Assembly: GCA_002869695.1 (NCBI GenBank)
Contig: PKUD01000204.1
Location: 91,580-155,579 of the forward strand
Length of the DNA stretch: 64,000 nt
Source: Desulfuromonas sp.
GTDB taxonomy: Bacteria > Desulfobacterota > Desulfuromonadia > Desulfuromonadales > Geopsychrobacteraceae
Reading direction: 5' to 3'
Positions 1 through 11,179 of this stretch are shown piece by piece (the stretch's first letter is position 1; every line of letters starts with the position of its first letter). The notes below the pieces were generated by a model. The model was not told the origin of the DNA, ran no database searches, and saw only the letters and a program-made list of their open reading frames with translations. The position numbers and the translations under genes are program-made.

Positions 1-1
1 T

Positions 2-232
2 CTGTTGACCATGTTTGATGGCAGGAACAACCTCTGTCATCAGGTCAGTGATGAAATTCGCAATCACTTCGGTGACAAGGTTTTCAAAACCGTGATACCG
101 AGGAATGTTCGTTTGTCGGAAGCCCCCAGCTATGGTCAGCCTGTCCTCCTGTATGACATCTCCTCCCGCGGAGCTCTTGCGTATATGGACTTGGCCAGGG
201 AGGTTATTGCAACGGGAGGTCATTATGGCTAA
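2..232 (+). CDS. parA: ParA/Soj chromosome-partitioning ATPase, C-terminal end (5' truncated by window)
   Basis: Only the last 76 codons are in the window, and the reading frame is open from base 2. The visible part has the typical Soj/ParA C-terminus: a [18 protein letters not shown] segment followed by the last helix, about 25 residues before the stop. The family forms ATP-dependent dimers on nucleoid DNA and works with ParB to segregate origins. Walker motifs lie outside the window. The stop overlaps the parB start by 8 bases, so the two are surely co-transcribed. Confidence rests on the characteristic C-terminus and on parB following. Confidence 0.9.
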   Translation: MLTMFDGRNNLCHQVSDEIRNHFGDKVFKTVIPRNVRLSEAPSYGQPVLLYDISSRGALAYMDLAREVIATGGHYG

Positions 233-1088
233 GGCGAAACGGCCAGCGCTTGGCAAGGGGATCGGCGCGCTTCTCAGTTCCGCGGCCCAGGAGGGGGGCA
301 AAAAATATTTTGTCTGCCCGATAGAGGAATTGAAGCCGCATGGTCAGCAGCCGCGCAAGGTCTTTGATGATGAGAAGATGGCCGAGCTGGTGGCGTCAAT
401 CAAGGAAAAGGGCGTGATTCAGCCTCTGGTTGTCCGACAGATGGCCGACCATTACCAGATTATTGCCGGTGAGCGGCGTTGGCGTGCGGCACAGAAAGCC
501 GGCCTCGACAGGGTGCCGGTAGTTATCCAGAATGTCTCTGAGGACTGGGCTCTCGAGGTTGCGCTGATCGAAAATATTCAGCGGGAAGACCTAAACCCGA
601 TGGAAGAATCCGCCGCATACCGGCACCTGATGGACAGCTTTGACCTGTCCCAGGAGGAGGTTGCCAAGCGGGTCGGGAAAAATCGCTCGACCGTAGCAAA
701 CGCTCTCCGTCTGCTCAAGTTGCCGGAGCGGGTCAAGGACGACCTGCTGACCAATCGCCTGTCGATGGGGCATGCCCGTGCCTTGCTGTCGCTGGAGGAT
801 GAAAACGACATGCTCGAGGCCGGCGCTGAGGTTATCCGCAAGCGGCTGTCGGTACGCGAGACGGAAAAACTGGTCAAGAAGATTAAGACCTTTGGTGAGA
901 TGCCGCAAAAGAAAACCCAGGAAAAGGTGCTTGACCCCAACCTTGAAAGCTTGATGGGGGCGATGAAGCAGGCCCTGGGCACCCATGTCAAGCTGACCCC
1001 GAAGGGGAAGGGCGGGCAGATCCTTATCACCTATCATGACCTAGAAGAGTTGGACCGGCTGCTCGATCTTTTCGGTGTCCGCTATTAA
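225..1088 (+). CDS. parB: ParB/Spo0J chromosome-partitioning protein, parS-binding CTPase
   Basis: 287 aa, normal family length. The basic N-terminal tail with GKGIGALLS (residues 11-18) is the ParA-stimulating segment. The CTP-binding ParB/sulfiredoxin-like domain contains [12 protein letters not shown] (82-93) and [10 protein letters not shown] (116-125). A helix-turn-helix follows at about 142-165, then the C-terminal dimerisation region. I chose ATG 225 because GGGAGG lies just upstream and it overlaps the parA stop. A longer in-frame reading from 105 would run inside parA and is rejected. It loads on parS and spreads as a clamp; no convincing parS site was seen in the window. Confidence 0.96.
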   Translation: MAKAKRPALGKGIGALLSSAAQEGGKKYFVCPIEELKPHGQQPRKVFDDEKMAELVASIKEKGVIQPLVVRQMADHYQIIAGERRWRAAQKAGLDRVPVVIQNVSEDWALEVALIENIQREDLNPMEESAAYRHLMDSFDLSQEEVAKRVGKNRSTVANALRLLKLPERVKDDLLTNRLSMGHARALLSLEDENDMLEAGAEVIRKRLSVRETEKLVKKIKTFGEMPQKKTQEKVLDPNLESLMGAMKQALGTHVKLTPKGKGGQILITYHDLEELDRLLDLFGVRY

Positions 1089-1131
1089 ATACCAACTGAG
1101 GTCCGCCCTGAACGGGAGTGGGTAAAACAGA

Positions 1132-1539
1132 ATGTTCAGTCGTAAAAAACAGGAGCTATCGACCATGAAAAAACCAGTTTCAATCGACAAGGCGGATATT
1201 AAAGCATTCCTTGGACCCGGCAGTCGCTTTGAAGGCAAGCTCAGTTTCGATGAGATGGTCCGCCTGGATGGATTCTTTATTGGCGAGATCAATTCAAGTG
1301 ATACGCTGGTGGTTGGCGAGTCCGCAAAGGTTGAGGGTGATATCCGGGTCGGAGCCCTGATTCTCAGCGGCACCTTCAAGGGCAATATCCAGGCTACAAC
1401 GCTTGTTGATCTGAGGGCTCCAGCCTGTGTCGAGGGGAATATCGACACCCCGGTGCTGAAAATAGAAGAGAAGGTACAGTTCAACGGGCAGGTCTCTATG
1501 GCGACAGCGTCTCCCAAAGAAAACAAGGCTGGACAATAG
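1132..1539 (+). CDS. Bactofilin family cytoskeletal protein (DUF583)
   Basis: 135 aa. The core, about residues 25-120, is a run of short beta repeats with regularly spaced hydrophobic residues and glycines (for example VEGDIRVGALILSG), as expected for the right-handed beta-helix of bactofilins. These polymerise without nucleotide into filaments used for cell shape, stalks or positioning ParABS. Its place directly after parAB and before the ATP synthase genes is common in this bacterial group. An alternative start at ATG 1165 has a better Shine-Dalgarno (AGGAG 1151-1155, spacing 9) and would give 124 aa; the MFxxKK-type start at 1132 resembles other bactofilins, so I kept it. Confidence 0.88.
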   Translation: MFSRKKQELSTMKKPVSIDKADIKAFLGPGSRFEGKLSFDEMVRLDGFFIGEINSSDTLVVGESAKVEGDIRVGALILSGTFKGNIQATTLVDLRAPACVEGNIDTPVLKIEEKVQFNGQVSMATASPKENKAGQ

Positions 1540-1642
1540 TACCGCATGGGGAAAAGACTGCCGCTTCCCGAGCAAAAGCATCAACACCAGAGAGCAAAAC
1601 ATCTTGACAAGATAGGGGCCTTGTGTTAGCAATGCCCTGCTT

Positions 1643-1662
1643 TGGTCTAAGACCATTTTTTT
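1643..1662 (+). terminator. Short hairpin with T-tract after the bactofilin gene
   Basis: TGGTC-TAA-GACCA is a five-base-pair stem with a three-base loop, followed directly by seven T (1656-1662). It ends the parAB-bactofilin transcript just before the ATP synthase promoter region. The stem is short, so termination may be partial. Confidence 0.5.
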
Positions 1663-1690
1663 GGTGCCCGATTAATGTATACAGTATACC
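1661..1690 (+). promoter_or_regulatory. Candidate atp operon promoter overlapping a GTATAC palindrome (putative GntR operator)
   Basis: TGTATACAGTATACC at 1676-1690 differs at one base from the palindrome found twice upstream of the GntR gene (9612-9626 and 9639-9653). A possible sigma-70 promoter, TTGGTG (1661-1666), 18 bases, TATACC (1685-1690), would put the -10 inside the palindrome. A second possible promoter is TTGACA at 1604-1609 with a weak -10 near 1627. In either case a bound repressor would block transcription of the ATP synthase genes starting at 1731. Operator function is inferred from the shared motif. Confidence 0.55.
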
Positions 1691-1730
1691 GACGGGCGCA
1701 ACTTCCCCGGCACAGAAGAGGTGACCTCAA

Positions 1731-2159
1731 GTGATCAGTCTTGACTGGACTCTTATTCTACAGTTTGCGAATTTTATGATCCTGCTTATCATCCTGAACA
1801 GGCTGCTTTACCGGCCGCTGCTCAGGGTGCTGGCGGAGCGCCGTGCTACGATTGACGGTTCGCACGAAAAAGCCGAAAGCCTGCAGAGTGAAATTGAAGC
1901 GAAGATGACACGTTACCAGGAGCAGTTGAGCGAAGCAAAGACTGCGGCAGGTCTGGAGCGGCAGAAATTAAAGCAGGTTGCAATGGCAGAAGAGTCGACC
2001 ATTCTCGGTGAGGCGCAGCAGAAGGCAACGGTTCGCCTGCAGGCGATCAAGGAACAGGTTGCTGGTGAGGCCGCCGAAGCAGGCAAGATGCTCAAGTCTG
2101 AGGCCGAAGGGATGGCCGGTCAGATTGCGAGCAAAGTTCTGGGTCGTGAACTGGCTTAA
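1731..2159 (+). CDS. atpX: F1Fo ATP synthase subunit b' (b-prime)
   Basis: 142 aa. A single N-terminal membrane helix (about residues 5-24) is followed by a long charged coiled coil that continues to the end, the layout of the b/b' peripheral stalk. Two b-type genes in tandem (this and atpF) are typical of deltaproteobacterial and photosynthetic ATP synthases, giving a b-b' heterodimer. GTG 1731 is the start, preceded by AGAAGAGG. It opens the operon; the membrane subunits a and c are not here and must be encoded elsewhere. Confidence 0.9.
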   Translation: MISLDWTLILQFANFMILLIILNRLLYRPLLRVLAERRATIDGSHEKAESLQSEIEAKMTRYQEQLSEAKTAAGLERQKLKQVAMAEESTILGEAQQKATVRLQAIKEQVAGEAAEAGKMLKSEAEGMAGQIASKVLGRELA

Positions 2160-2179
2160 AAGTTTAGGAAGGGTTTCAC

Positions 2180-2758
2180 ATGCGCAATTATAAAGTGCTC
2201 GTAACTGCATTGGCGCTAGTCTGTCTGACTGCCGGTGTTGCCGCCGCGGCAGGTGGTGCCGGTCATGCTGACAGCGGCGTGCTGCTCAAGGACTTCCTCT
2301 GGCGCTGTCTGAACTTCGGGCTGATGGTCGCCTTGTTGGTCTATCTGTTGACCAAGCCGATTAAAAAAGGGCTGGCAGGTCGGCGTGAAGGGATCGAAAA
2401 GGCCTTGGATGACGCAAAGCGGGCCAAGGAAGAGGCCGAAGCAAAGTTTGCCGAGTACGATCAGAAGCTGGCGCAGGCCACCGAGGAGATCGAGCAGATC
2501 AGCAACGGGATCCGCCGCGAAGGTGAGCTGGAAAAACAGAAAATCATCGAACATGCCAAGGAAATGGCGATCAAGATCGAGCAGGATGCAGAAAAGGCGG
2601 CTGCTCTCGAAGTCGCCAAGGCACGCACCGAATTGCAGCGTGAAGCGGTTCAGCTGGCAGTGGAGCTGGCTGAGGATCTGCTGAAGAAAAACTTCACCAA
2701 GGAAGATGATACCCGTCTGATCGACGAGTACATGAAGAAGGTGGGAGAGTTACATTGA
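2180..2758 (+). CDS. atpF: F1Fo ATP synthase subunit b
   Basis: 192 aa. The N-terminus looks like a signal-type hydrophobic stretch (residues 5-24), then a second hydrophobic helix (about 39-58), and then a long charged coiled coil with a delta-binding C-terminal part. The leader-like N-terminus is known for b subunits of Geobacter relatives. AGGAAGGG precedes ATG 2180. It forms the peripheral stalk with b' and holds delta and alpha static against rotation. The last codons overlap the atpH start by 4 bases, suggesting translational coupling. Confidence 0.94.
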   Translation: MRNYKVLVTALALVCLTAGVAAAAGGAGHADSGVLLKDFLWRCLNFGLMVALLVYLLTKPIKKGLAGRREGIEKALDDAKRAKEEAEAKFAEYDQKLAQATEEIEQISNGIRREGELEKQKIIEHAKEMAIKIEQDAEKAAALEVAKARTELQREAVQLAVELAEDLLKKNFTKEDDTRLIDEYMKKVGELH

Positions 2759-3297
2759 GTAACAGTGCGATTTCCATAAGGTACGCCAAGGCGTTGCTCA
2801 ACATGGCTGTGGAAAAGCAGCAGGTTGAGCCGTATGCCGAAGAGTTGGCGAAGGTTGTGTCGGTGATGCAGAGAGAAGACGTCCTGCGTCTATTACTCGA
2901 CAGCCCGACATTTCCCGTGGAGAAAAAAGCCGCCATTGTGGGCGATCTTGCCGAATTGCTCAAGCTGAGCGAGGGTATGAGAAGCTTCCTCGGACTGCTG
3001 GTGGAAAAAGGTCGTATCGTTTATCTGCCACAGATTCAGACGAATTACCGCAAGTTTGCCGACGATCTGTCAGGTCTGGTCCGGGCCAGCCTTTCCTCTG
3101 CCGCAGAGCTGAGTTCCGAGCGGACAGAAGCGATCAAGCAGGGCCTGGAAAAGCAGACAGGCAAGCAGGTGGTTTTAAGTGTAGATGTTGATGAGTCGTT
3201 GATCGGTGGCCTGCAGGCCGAGATGGGCGGCAAACTTTTTGACGGTAGTGTGAAAACCCAGCTGAAACGTATTACAGATACCTTAGCAAAGGGGTGA
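2755..3297 (+). CDS. atpH: F1Fo ATP synthase subunit delta
   Basis: 180 aa, family length. It begins with the standard [13 protein letters not shown] helix that starts delta/OSCP proteins, and ends with the conserved [26 protein letters not shown] segment region near residue 140-170. Delta caps the alpha3beta3 head and links it to the b/b' stalk. The start is TTG 2755, overlapping the atpF stop in a TTGA arrangement. No separate Shine-Dalgarno is needed beyond GGGAGAG upstream. Confidence 0.96.
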   Translation: MSNSAISIRYAKALLNMAVEKQQVEPYAEELAKVVSVMQREDVLRLLLDSPTFPVEKKAAIVGDLAELLKLSEGMRSFLGLLVEKGRIVYLPQIQTNYRKFADDLSGLVRASLSSAAELSSERTEAIKQGLEKQTGKQVVLSVDVDESLIGGLQAEMGGKLFDGSVKTQLKRITDTLAKG

Positions 3298-4815
<1,518 letters not shown>

Positions 4816-4845
4816 TTCTAACCAGCCTGCAGAAGGTTTGAACGG

Positions 4846-5715
4846 ATGCCAAGTCTTAAGGACATAAAAAAACGGATCGGCTCGGTCAAGAATACCCAGC
4901 AGATCACCAAGGCAATGAAGATGGTTGCTGCGGCAAAACTGCGCCGTGCTCAGGAAGCTGCAGTTGCCGCCCGGCCCTATGCCGAGAAACTACAATCGGT
5001 GCTGTCCAATCTGGCCATGCGAGAGGAAGGGGATTCCCATCCGCTACTCAGCCAACGGGGCAAGGGGCGAGCTCTGCTGGTTCTGATGACCGCCGATCGG
5101 GGCTTGTGCGGTGGTTTTAACGCCAACGTTTCCAAGGCTGCCGAGCGTTTCATCAAAGAAAACGAGCAGGGGTTTGAGGCCATTGATCTGACCATTGTCG
5201 GCCGCAAGGGCAAAGAATTTTTGAAAAGTCGTGTGCCGGAGAACATCAAGCAGGTCCATGAGAATATCATGGCTGAAGCGACCTACAAAACGGCAGCATT
5301 GCTCGGTCAGGAGGTTGTTGATGCTTATCAAGCGGAGACCTACGATGCGGTTTTTGTTCTCTACAATGCGTTCCAGAGTGCCATTGTCCAGATTGTAACT
5401 CTTGAGCAGGTCCTGCCGATTCAGCCCAAAGAGGTTGAAGAGGATACCGCGGACGCGATCGATTATATCTACGAGCCAACCCGTGGCGAGGTGCTGGCGG
5501 ATATTCTGCCAAAGATGGTGGAAGTTCAGTTTTTCCGTGCGCTGCTTGAGTCGAATGCTTCGGAGCAGGGGGCTCGGATGTCAGCCATGGACAGTGCCAG
5601 CCGCAATGCTGCTGAGATGATCGACAAACTGACCCTGCAGTATAACCGTGCACGTCAGGCAGCTATCACCAAGGAGCTGATGGAAATCATCTCCGGTGCT
5701 GAATCAATCAAGTAA
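4846..5715 (+). CDS. atpG: F1Fo ATP synthase subunit gamma
   Basis: 289 aa. The N-terminal helix starts [27 protein letters not shown] and the C-terminal helix has [25 protein letters not shown], the two halves of the rotor coiled coil. The middle contains the conserved [14 protein letters not shown] segment (about residues 82-95). Gamma rotates inside alpha3beta3 to couple proton flow to catalysis. A Shine-Dalgarno AGAAGG lies upstream of ATG 4846. Confidence 0.97.
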   Translation: MPSLKDIKKRIGSVKNTQQITKAMKMVAAAKLRRAQEAAVAARPYAEKLQSVLSNLAMREEGDSHPLLSQRGKGRALLVLMTADRGLCGGFNANVSKAAERFIKENEQGFEAIDLTIVGRKGKEFLKSRVPENIKQVHENIMAEATYKTAALLGQEVVDAYQAETYDAVFVLYNAFQSAIVQIVTLEQVLPIQPKEVEEDTADAIDYIYEPTRGEVLADILPKMVEVQFFRALLESNASEQGARMSAMDSASRNAAEMIDKLTLQYNRARQAAITKELMEIISGAESIK

Positions 5716-5733
5716 CTGAGTTTAAATAAATAA

Positions 5734-7185
<1,452 letters not shown>

Positions 7186-7227
7186 GGTCGAGAGCTTTTC
7201 CGAGAACAAGGATAAAGGACAGACACA

Positions 7228-7641
7228 ATGGCTGAAAAACTGAAACTGGAAATGGTCACACCCTATAAGCGCGTCTTATCTCAGGAAGTTGACGAGATTA
7301 CCGCTCCGGGTTATCTAGGCGAGCTTGGCCTGTTGCCCGGCCACACCCCGCTGCTGACCACCATGAAGGTCGGCGAGCTGACGTATCGTCAAGACGGGGA
7401 CCTGTTTCACGTGGCGGTCAACTGGGGCTACCTTGAGGTTGAGAACGATACTGTAACAGTCCTGGTTGATACGGCAGAAAAGGCTGATGAGATCGACCTG
7501 GAGCGTGCCAAGGCAGCACTCGGACGCGCCGAGGAGGCGTTGAAAACGCTTTCCCAGGAAGATAAGAATTTTGCCGTCATGGAAGCTGCACTTGAAAGGG
7601 CAGTGATCCGGATTCAGGTGGCCGGTAAAAAAGTGCGTTAA
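7228..7641 (+). CDS. atpC: F1Fo ATP synthase subunit epsilon
   Basis: 137 aa. The N-terminal beta-barrel domain has LEMVTPYKRVLSQEVDEITAPGYLGELGLLPGHTPLLT. A C-terminal helical hairpin rich in Ala, Glu and Lys follows. Epsilon binds the gamma foot and the c ring and can inhibit ATP hydrolysis. It is the last gene of the atp operon, ended by the strong hairpin at 7671-7699. Confidence 0.96.
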   Translation: MAEKLKLEMVTPYKRVLSQEVDEITAPGYLGELGLLPGHTPLLTTMKVGELTYRQDGDLFHVAVNWGYLEVENDTVTVLVDTAEKADEIDLERAKAALGRAEEALKTLSQEDKNFAVMEAALERAVIRIQVAGKKVR

Positions 7642-7670
7642 CCTGTATCGTCAAGCTAAGATTAGATTCA

Positions 7671-7699
7671 AAGAGCGGCCCACTGGGCCGCTCTTTTTT
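7671..7699. terminator. Rho-independent terminator after atpC, usable in both directions
   Basis: AAGAGCGGCCC-ACT-GGGCCGCTCTT, an eleven-base-pair stem, is followed by a T run on the plus strand (7692-7697). It separates atpC from the convergent minus-strand gene that stops at 7698. An A run on the left side gives a weaker T-tract for the minus strand. Confidence 0.9.
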
Positions 7700-8480
7700 A
7701 TATCTTCAATGCGTCGAGGTAGGGCCGCACAGCAGCAAGTGATTTTGTCAACTCCCTGAGCGTATGGGCTTCAAGGGTCATACTCGGAACCGGCTGTAAC
7801 CTGTCAATCTGCTGAAAGAGTTCGCTAAAGTTGATGGTGCCCTGGCCGATCGGCAGGTGCTCATCTACTTTCCCGCGGTTGTCGTGCAGGTGAATATGTC
7901 GGGTATGGTGACCCAATCTGGTGAACCACTCCTTTAGTGAGACAGGCGAGAACAGGTTCCAGTGGCCGACGTCGAAACAGTGGCCGAGCCAGGGTGAGTC
8001 GAGCTGGTCTAGAAGTCTCGCCAGCGTCTCCGGTGAGTCTTCAAAGATATTCTCGAGAACCAGTTGGCAGTTGAGTTCTGCGGCGCGCTCGATCAGGGAT
8101 GGCCAGAACTTACGGCTCTGCTCATGCCAGAGCTCCGGTTGACGGTCATAGCGCCAGCGATCAAAGCCGGGGTGAAACACGACCAGGGACGCCTGCAGAG
8201 ATTCGGCAACATCCAGGGTCTGGTGGAATCGGCGCCGGGTGATCATTTCGATGGCGGGGTCATGGCTACCGGGGTTGAGGTCAAAAAATGGCGCATGGAT
8301 GGTAAGACGCAACTGTTCTTCGGCCAGGCGCTTGCCGAGGAAGCGCAGGATTGTATGGTCGAGCTTATCCAGCTCTTTTCCCTGGCAGGCAACCTCCGGC
8401 TGAAAGCGATTTCTGAGCAGCCAGCGCAGGCGCTTTTTCAGCGCCCGTAAAGGCAGATGAACGTGGAGAACGTTATCCAT
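7698..8480 (-). CDS. Sugar-phosphate isomerase/epimerase-like TIM barrel protein (AP endonuclease family 2 fold)
   Basis: 260 aa from ATG 8480. Motifs of the xylose-isomerase-like TIM barrel are visible: LTIHAPFFDLNPGS, LVVFHPGFDRW, CQLVLENIFEDSP, GHCFDVGHWNLF and IHLHDNRGKVDEHLPIGQGTINF. The His, Glu and Asp residues in these strands are the usual divalent-metal ligands. Substrate is unknown; relatives include sugar epimerases and endonuclease IV. A longer start at 8501 is possible. ATG 8480 forms an ATGGATAA overlap with the stop of the upstream K+ channel gene, so I prefer it. The two are co-transcribed. Confidence 0.82.
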   Translation of the reverse strand: MDNVLHVHLPLRALKKRLRWLLRNRFQPEVACQGKELDKLDHTILRFLGKRLAEEQLRLTIHAPFFDLNPGSHDPAIEMITRRRFHQTLDVAESLQASLVVFHPGFDRWRYDRQPELWHEQSRKFWPSLIERAAELNCQLVLENIFEDSPETLARLLDQLDSPWLGHCFDVGHWNLFSPVSLKEWFTRLGHHTRHIHLHDNRGKVDEHLPIGQGTINFSELFQQIDRLQPVPSMTLEAHTLRELTKSLAAVRPYLDALKI

Positions 8481-9486
8481 GGCGGGTCTGCCCGGACGCA
8501 ATCAGCTCCATGTTTTTGATGGCCGGTGGTTTGCCCAGGGTGATCAGGATATCACCGCTCTCCATACAGGTCTCAGGCCCTGGGTTGAAGATCGGCTGCC
8601 CATTCCCCTTGTTGATCCCGACAATAATGATCCCCAAATTCTTACTCACGTCCGCATCGATCAGGGCCTGTCCGGCAAGAACGGAGCCCGCAGTAATTTT
8701 GATTTCCTCGATCTGTAGCTCAAGATTTTCACTGCCGGTGGCAATGTCGATAAAGTCGACAACCGAGGGGCGTAATACCGCATTGGCCATCCTCGAAGCT
8801 CCAATGATATAGGGCGAGATGACCTTGTTCGCGCCCGCGCGCTTGAGCTTCAATTCAGAGCTTTCATCGCTTGCGCGGGCCAGAATAAACATATCGCGGT
8901 TCAGTTCTCTGCCGGTCAGGGTGATAAAAACGTTGGCTGAATCTGAGGTAACGGCGGTAATCAATCCTTTTGCTTTGTCTATCCCTGCCTGGAGCAACAC
9001 TTCATCCTGGGTTGCATCGCCACAGACGTGAAGGAGGCCGGAGTCTTCCATCTGATTGCAGAGTTCGCGGTCCTGCTCAATAACGATGAAGGGGACCGGC
9101 TTGGCTCTGAAATCACGGCAGATCAGGCGTCCGATCCGACCGTAACCGCAAACAATATAGTGGCTATGCAGCCGACTGATTTGTTTTTCCACTTTTTTTC
9201 TCCCGAGCAGGGTGCGGAGCTGTCCTTCAACCATAAACTGAATGAGGGTTCCGATCGTATAGGCAATCGTGCCGGCACCGAAGATAATGAGCAGGATGGT
9301 GAAAACCCGGCCCTCAAATGAAAGGGAATGGACCTCACGAAAGCCGATGGTCGACAGGGTGATGATCGTCATGTAGAGGGCTTCAATAGTCGTCCAGCCT
9401 TCTATCGCCATATAGCCGGCGGTGCCACTCCCGATCAGCACGATCAGGGTGATCAGGGAATAGCGAAATTTATGAAGAGGATCCAT
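8473..9486 (-). CDS. Ion channel with two membrane helices and RCK (TrkA-N and TrkA-C) domains
   Basis: 337 aa. Two transmembrane helices (about residues 10-27 and 60-85) flank a pore loop. An RCK/TrkA-N Rossmann domain follows, with VCGYGRIGR (112-120), and then a TrkA-C domain ending at about 325. This is the MthK/GsuK layout of ligand-gated K+ channels. The selectivity filter reads STIGFREV (45-52) instead of the usual TVGYGD, so K+ selectivity is uncertain. It overlaps the TIM-barrel gene by 8 bases. Confidence 0.88.
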   Translation of the reverse strand: MDPLHKFRYSLITLIVLIGSGTAGYMAIEGWTTIEALYMTIITLSTIGFREVHSLSFEGRVFTILLIIFGAGTIAYTIGTLIQFMVEGQLRTLLGRKKVEKQISRLHSHYIVCGYGRIGRLICRDFRAKPVPFIVIEQDRELCNQMEDSGLLHVCGDATQDEVLLQAGIDKAKGLITAVTSDSANVFITLTGRELNRDMFILARASDESSELKLKRAGANKVISPYIIGASRMANAVLRPSVVDFIDIATGSENLELQIEEIKITAGSVLAGQALIDADVSKNLGIIIVGINKGNGQPIFNPGPETCMESGDILITLGKPPAIKNMELIASGQTRHG

Positions 9487-9600
9487 GGCATCTCACATGA
9501 AAAGAATGGACAAATGATAGCGAGCAACGTCACAAAAAACAAGCGAACGATGAGCTGAACGGGCCTGTACTGAAGGTATGTGAAAAACACAAGAAAAGCG

Positions 9601-9653
9601 TTGACAAGATATGTATACTGTATACAATTCTAAAAGTTTGTATACAGTATACG
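9601..9653 (+). promoter_or_regulatory. Promoter of the GntR gene with two GTATAC palindromic operators
   Basis: TTGACA (9601-9606), 16 bases, TACAAT (9623-9628) makes a good sigma-70 promoter. A perfect palindrome, TGTATACTGTATACA (9612-9626), covers spacer and -10. A second copy, TGTATACAGTATACG (9639-9653), lies 27 bases downstream, centre to centre, just before the ribosome site GGGGAG. The arrangement is what an autorepressed GntR-family gene looks like. The same motif lies before the ATP synthase operon at 1676-1690. Confidence 0.75.
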
Positions 9654-9665
9654 GGGAGATGTATT

Positions 9666-10376
9666 TTGAAGAATAAACCGATAGAACGTCATCAGACCTT
9701 GCGCGAGAAGATTTTGGAAACCATCCGCGAGGCGATATTAAAAGGGACTCTCAAGCCTGGAGAAAAGGTTGCGGAGCCGGATCTGGCGGAACGGTTCGGG
9801 ATCAGCCGGACGCCGATCCGCGAAGCTTTCCGTCAGCTTGAGTCAGAGGGGTATCTGACTGTAATTCCACGCAAAGGAGCGGTTGTCGCTGCTCTTTCGG
9901 AACAGGATGTCCAGGAGTTCTACGCGATCAAAAGTATCCTCGAGGGTTATGCCGCTGAGCTCGCTGCCAGCCGTCTCGAAGAGAAGGACATCGCCAAGCT
10001 GGAACAGATCAACGAACGGCTCAAGAAGCTGGAAAAAGAGGGGGATGTAAAAACTTTTTTCCGGGTGCATAATGAGTTCCATGAGCTGTTCCTCAAAGCC
10101 TCCGGAAACAGAAAACTCTACGATCTGGTCCAGCAGCTTGGGATGAAGTTCAATCGCTTGCGCATGGCGTCTCTTTCGGTGGACGGACGGATGGCGATTT
10201 CGGTTGCTGAGCATGAAAAACTGATCCGGGCGTTCCGCAAACATGATGGTATCGAAGCGGAAAATTTGGTAAAGAAAACAGCAGCGATTGGTGGCGAGGT
10301 TTTGCTCGAAAGTTTGACGATGGCTGAAGGGGGAAAGGGCAAAAAGTCGATCCTGCAACAGCGCATAGATGTCTAG
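9666..10376 (+). CDS. GntR-family transcriptional regulator, FadR subfamily (FCD domain)
   Basis: 236 aa. Winged helix-turn-helix at about residues 10-75 (LREKILETIREAILKG, AEPDLAERFGISRTPIREAFRQLESEG), then an all-helical FCD ligand domain (about 80-215). The latter has HNEFHELFLKASGN and VAEHEKL, which carry the usual metal-binding histidines. TTG 9666 is the start, 7 bases after GGGGAG. The ligand is unknown; FCD regulators typically sense small organic acids. Two palindromes in its own promoter and one before the atp operon suggest autoregulation and control of ATP synthase (inference). Confidence 0.92.
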   Translation: MKNKPIERHQTLREKILETIREAILKGTLKPGEKVAEPDLAERFGISRTPIREAFRQLESEGYLTVIPRKGAVVAALSEQDVQEFYAIKSILEGYAAELAASRLEEKDIAKLEQINERLKKLEKEGDVKTFFRVHNEFHELFLKASGNRKLYDLVQQLGMKFNRLRMASLSVDGRMAISVAEHEKLIRAFRKHDGIEAENLVKKTAAIGGEVLLESLTMAEGGKGKKSILQQRIDV

Positions 10377-10394
10377 CCGATTGATAGGCAGAAG

Positions 10395-10961
10395 ATGATA
10401 CAGAAAACAGTCTTAGTTGTTTTTCTCCTTTTGGTCGGGGTGAATATGGCCTGGGCCGGTTCTCTCGGAATCGGATTCAACGACGAGAGTGCCCAGATCG
10501 ATTATCTCCATGTGCTCAGCCGGGAAACTTATGGCGAGTCCGAGGCCGGTCTGCGTTTGCTTTACAACGAAGAATCTGAAGTTGTGCTCGGAGGTCTCGG
10601 TGCCGGAATCAAGGGTGTGCCGGGAAATTTCCCCGGGTTGATGACCGGAGTGAGTGTCAACCTGACCGGTGCAGACACAGACTTTGAGGACCTTCTGGCT
10701 ATCGGCATCGGTCTGCAGGTGGGATATATCCCACCCCGGATGCAGGGCCTCGGTCTGACTGCCGGAGTGCTTTATTCGCCTGATGTTTTCACCTTCATGG
10801 ATGCGGAAGATTATCTGGAGACCCGTGCGGGTCTGTTCTTTACCTTCATGCCACGAGCCGCCCTGAATCTCACCTACCAGAATATTCTGGTTGAGTTTGA
10901 GGAGTTTGGCGAAGTGCGCCTCGATGAAACGGTGCGAATCGGCATCCGGCTTGAGTTCTGA
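10395..10961 (+). CDS. YfaZ-like outer-membrane beta-barrel protein
   Basis: 188 aa. Signal peptide of about 21 residues ending in AWA, then alternating hydrophobic strands (LGIGFNDESAQIDYLHVL, EAGLRLLYNEES, GIGLQVGYIPP, LETRAGLFFTFMP) and a C-terminal ETVRIGIRLEF ending in Phe, the outer-membrane barrel insertion signal. The pattern fits the YfaZ family, whose function is unknown. It starts 19 bases after the GntR gene, is probably co-transcribed with it, and is followed by a strong terminator. Confidence 0.75.
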   Translation: MIQKTVLVVFLLLVGVNMAWAGSLGIGFNDESAQIDYLHVLSRETYGESEAGLRLLYNEESEVVLGGLGAGIKGVPGNFPGLMTGVSVNLTGADTDFEDLLAIGIGLQVGYIPPRMQGLGLTAGVLYSPDVFTFMDAEDYLETRAGLFFTFMPRAALNLTYQNILVEFEEFGEVRLDETVRIGIRLEF

Positions 10962-10987
10962 TTCTATTCTGATGAAATCAATTCAGT

Positions 10988-11024
10988 GCCCCCCTGCAAA
11001 GAAATTTGCAGGGGGGCTTTTTTT
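10988..11024 (+). terminator. Strong rho-independent terminator
   Basis: GCCCCCCTGCAAA-GAAA-TTTGCAGGGGGGC is a thirteen-base-pair perfect stem with a GAAA loop, followed by seven T. It ends the GntR/outer-membrane protein transcript. Confidence 0.95.
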
Positions 11025-11106
11025 GTAAAAAATATGAAAGGAGACTAATCGATGACGGACTGTTAAACTGTTCCCCGGTGGACAGGAATGATATTGTTTG
11101 ATTTCA

Positions 11107-11139
11107 ATAGTTTGGTGGACCCGCAAACTATGATATATT
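11107..11139 (+). promoter_or_regulatory. Inverted repeat and candidate promoter of the type II secretion operon
   Basis: ATAGTTTG (11107-11114), nine bases, CAAACTAT (11124-11131) is a perfect 8-bp inverted repeat in the gap before gspC. A possible promoter, TTGGTG (11112-11117), 16 bases, TATATT (11134-11139), overlaps it. The dyad is therefore a candidate operator for the whole gsp operon; no regulator is identified. Confidence 0.4.
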
Positions 11140-11179
11140 GCATAATTCAGCGTGTTGTATTTTTTGTCGGGTATCATGA

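Noticed and set aside
7403..7418. parS-like TGTTTCACGTG in atpC
   Set aside because: Only the first 11 bases match; the last five of the 16-base consensus all differ, and the bases are explained by coding sequence.
11056..11067. Tiny ORF (MTDC) after AAGGAGA in the gspC leader
   Set aside because: Four codons only, with no sign of an attenuator structure; likely chance.
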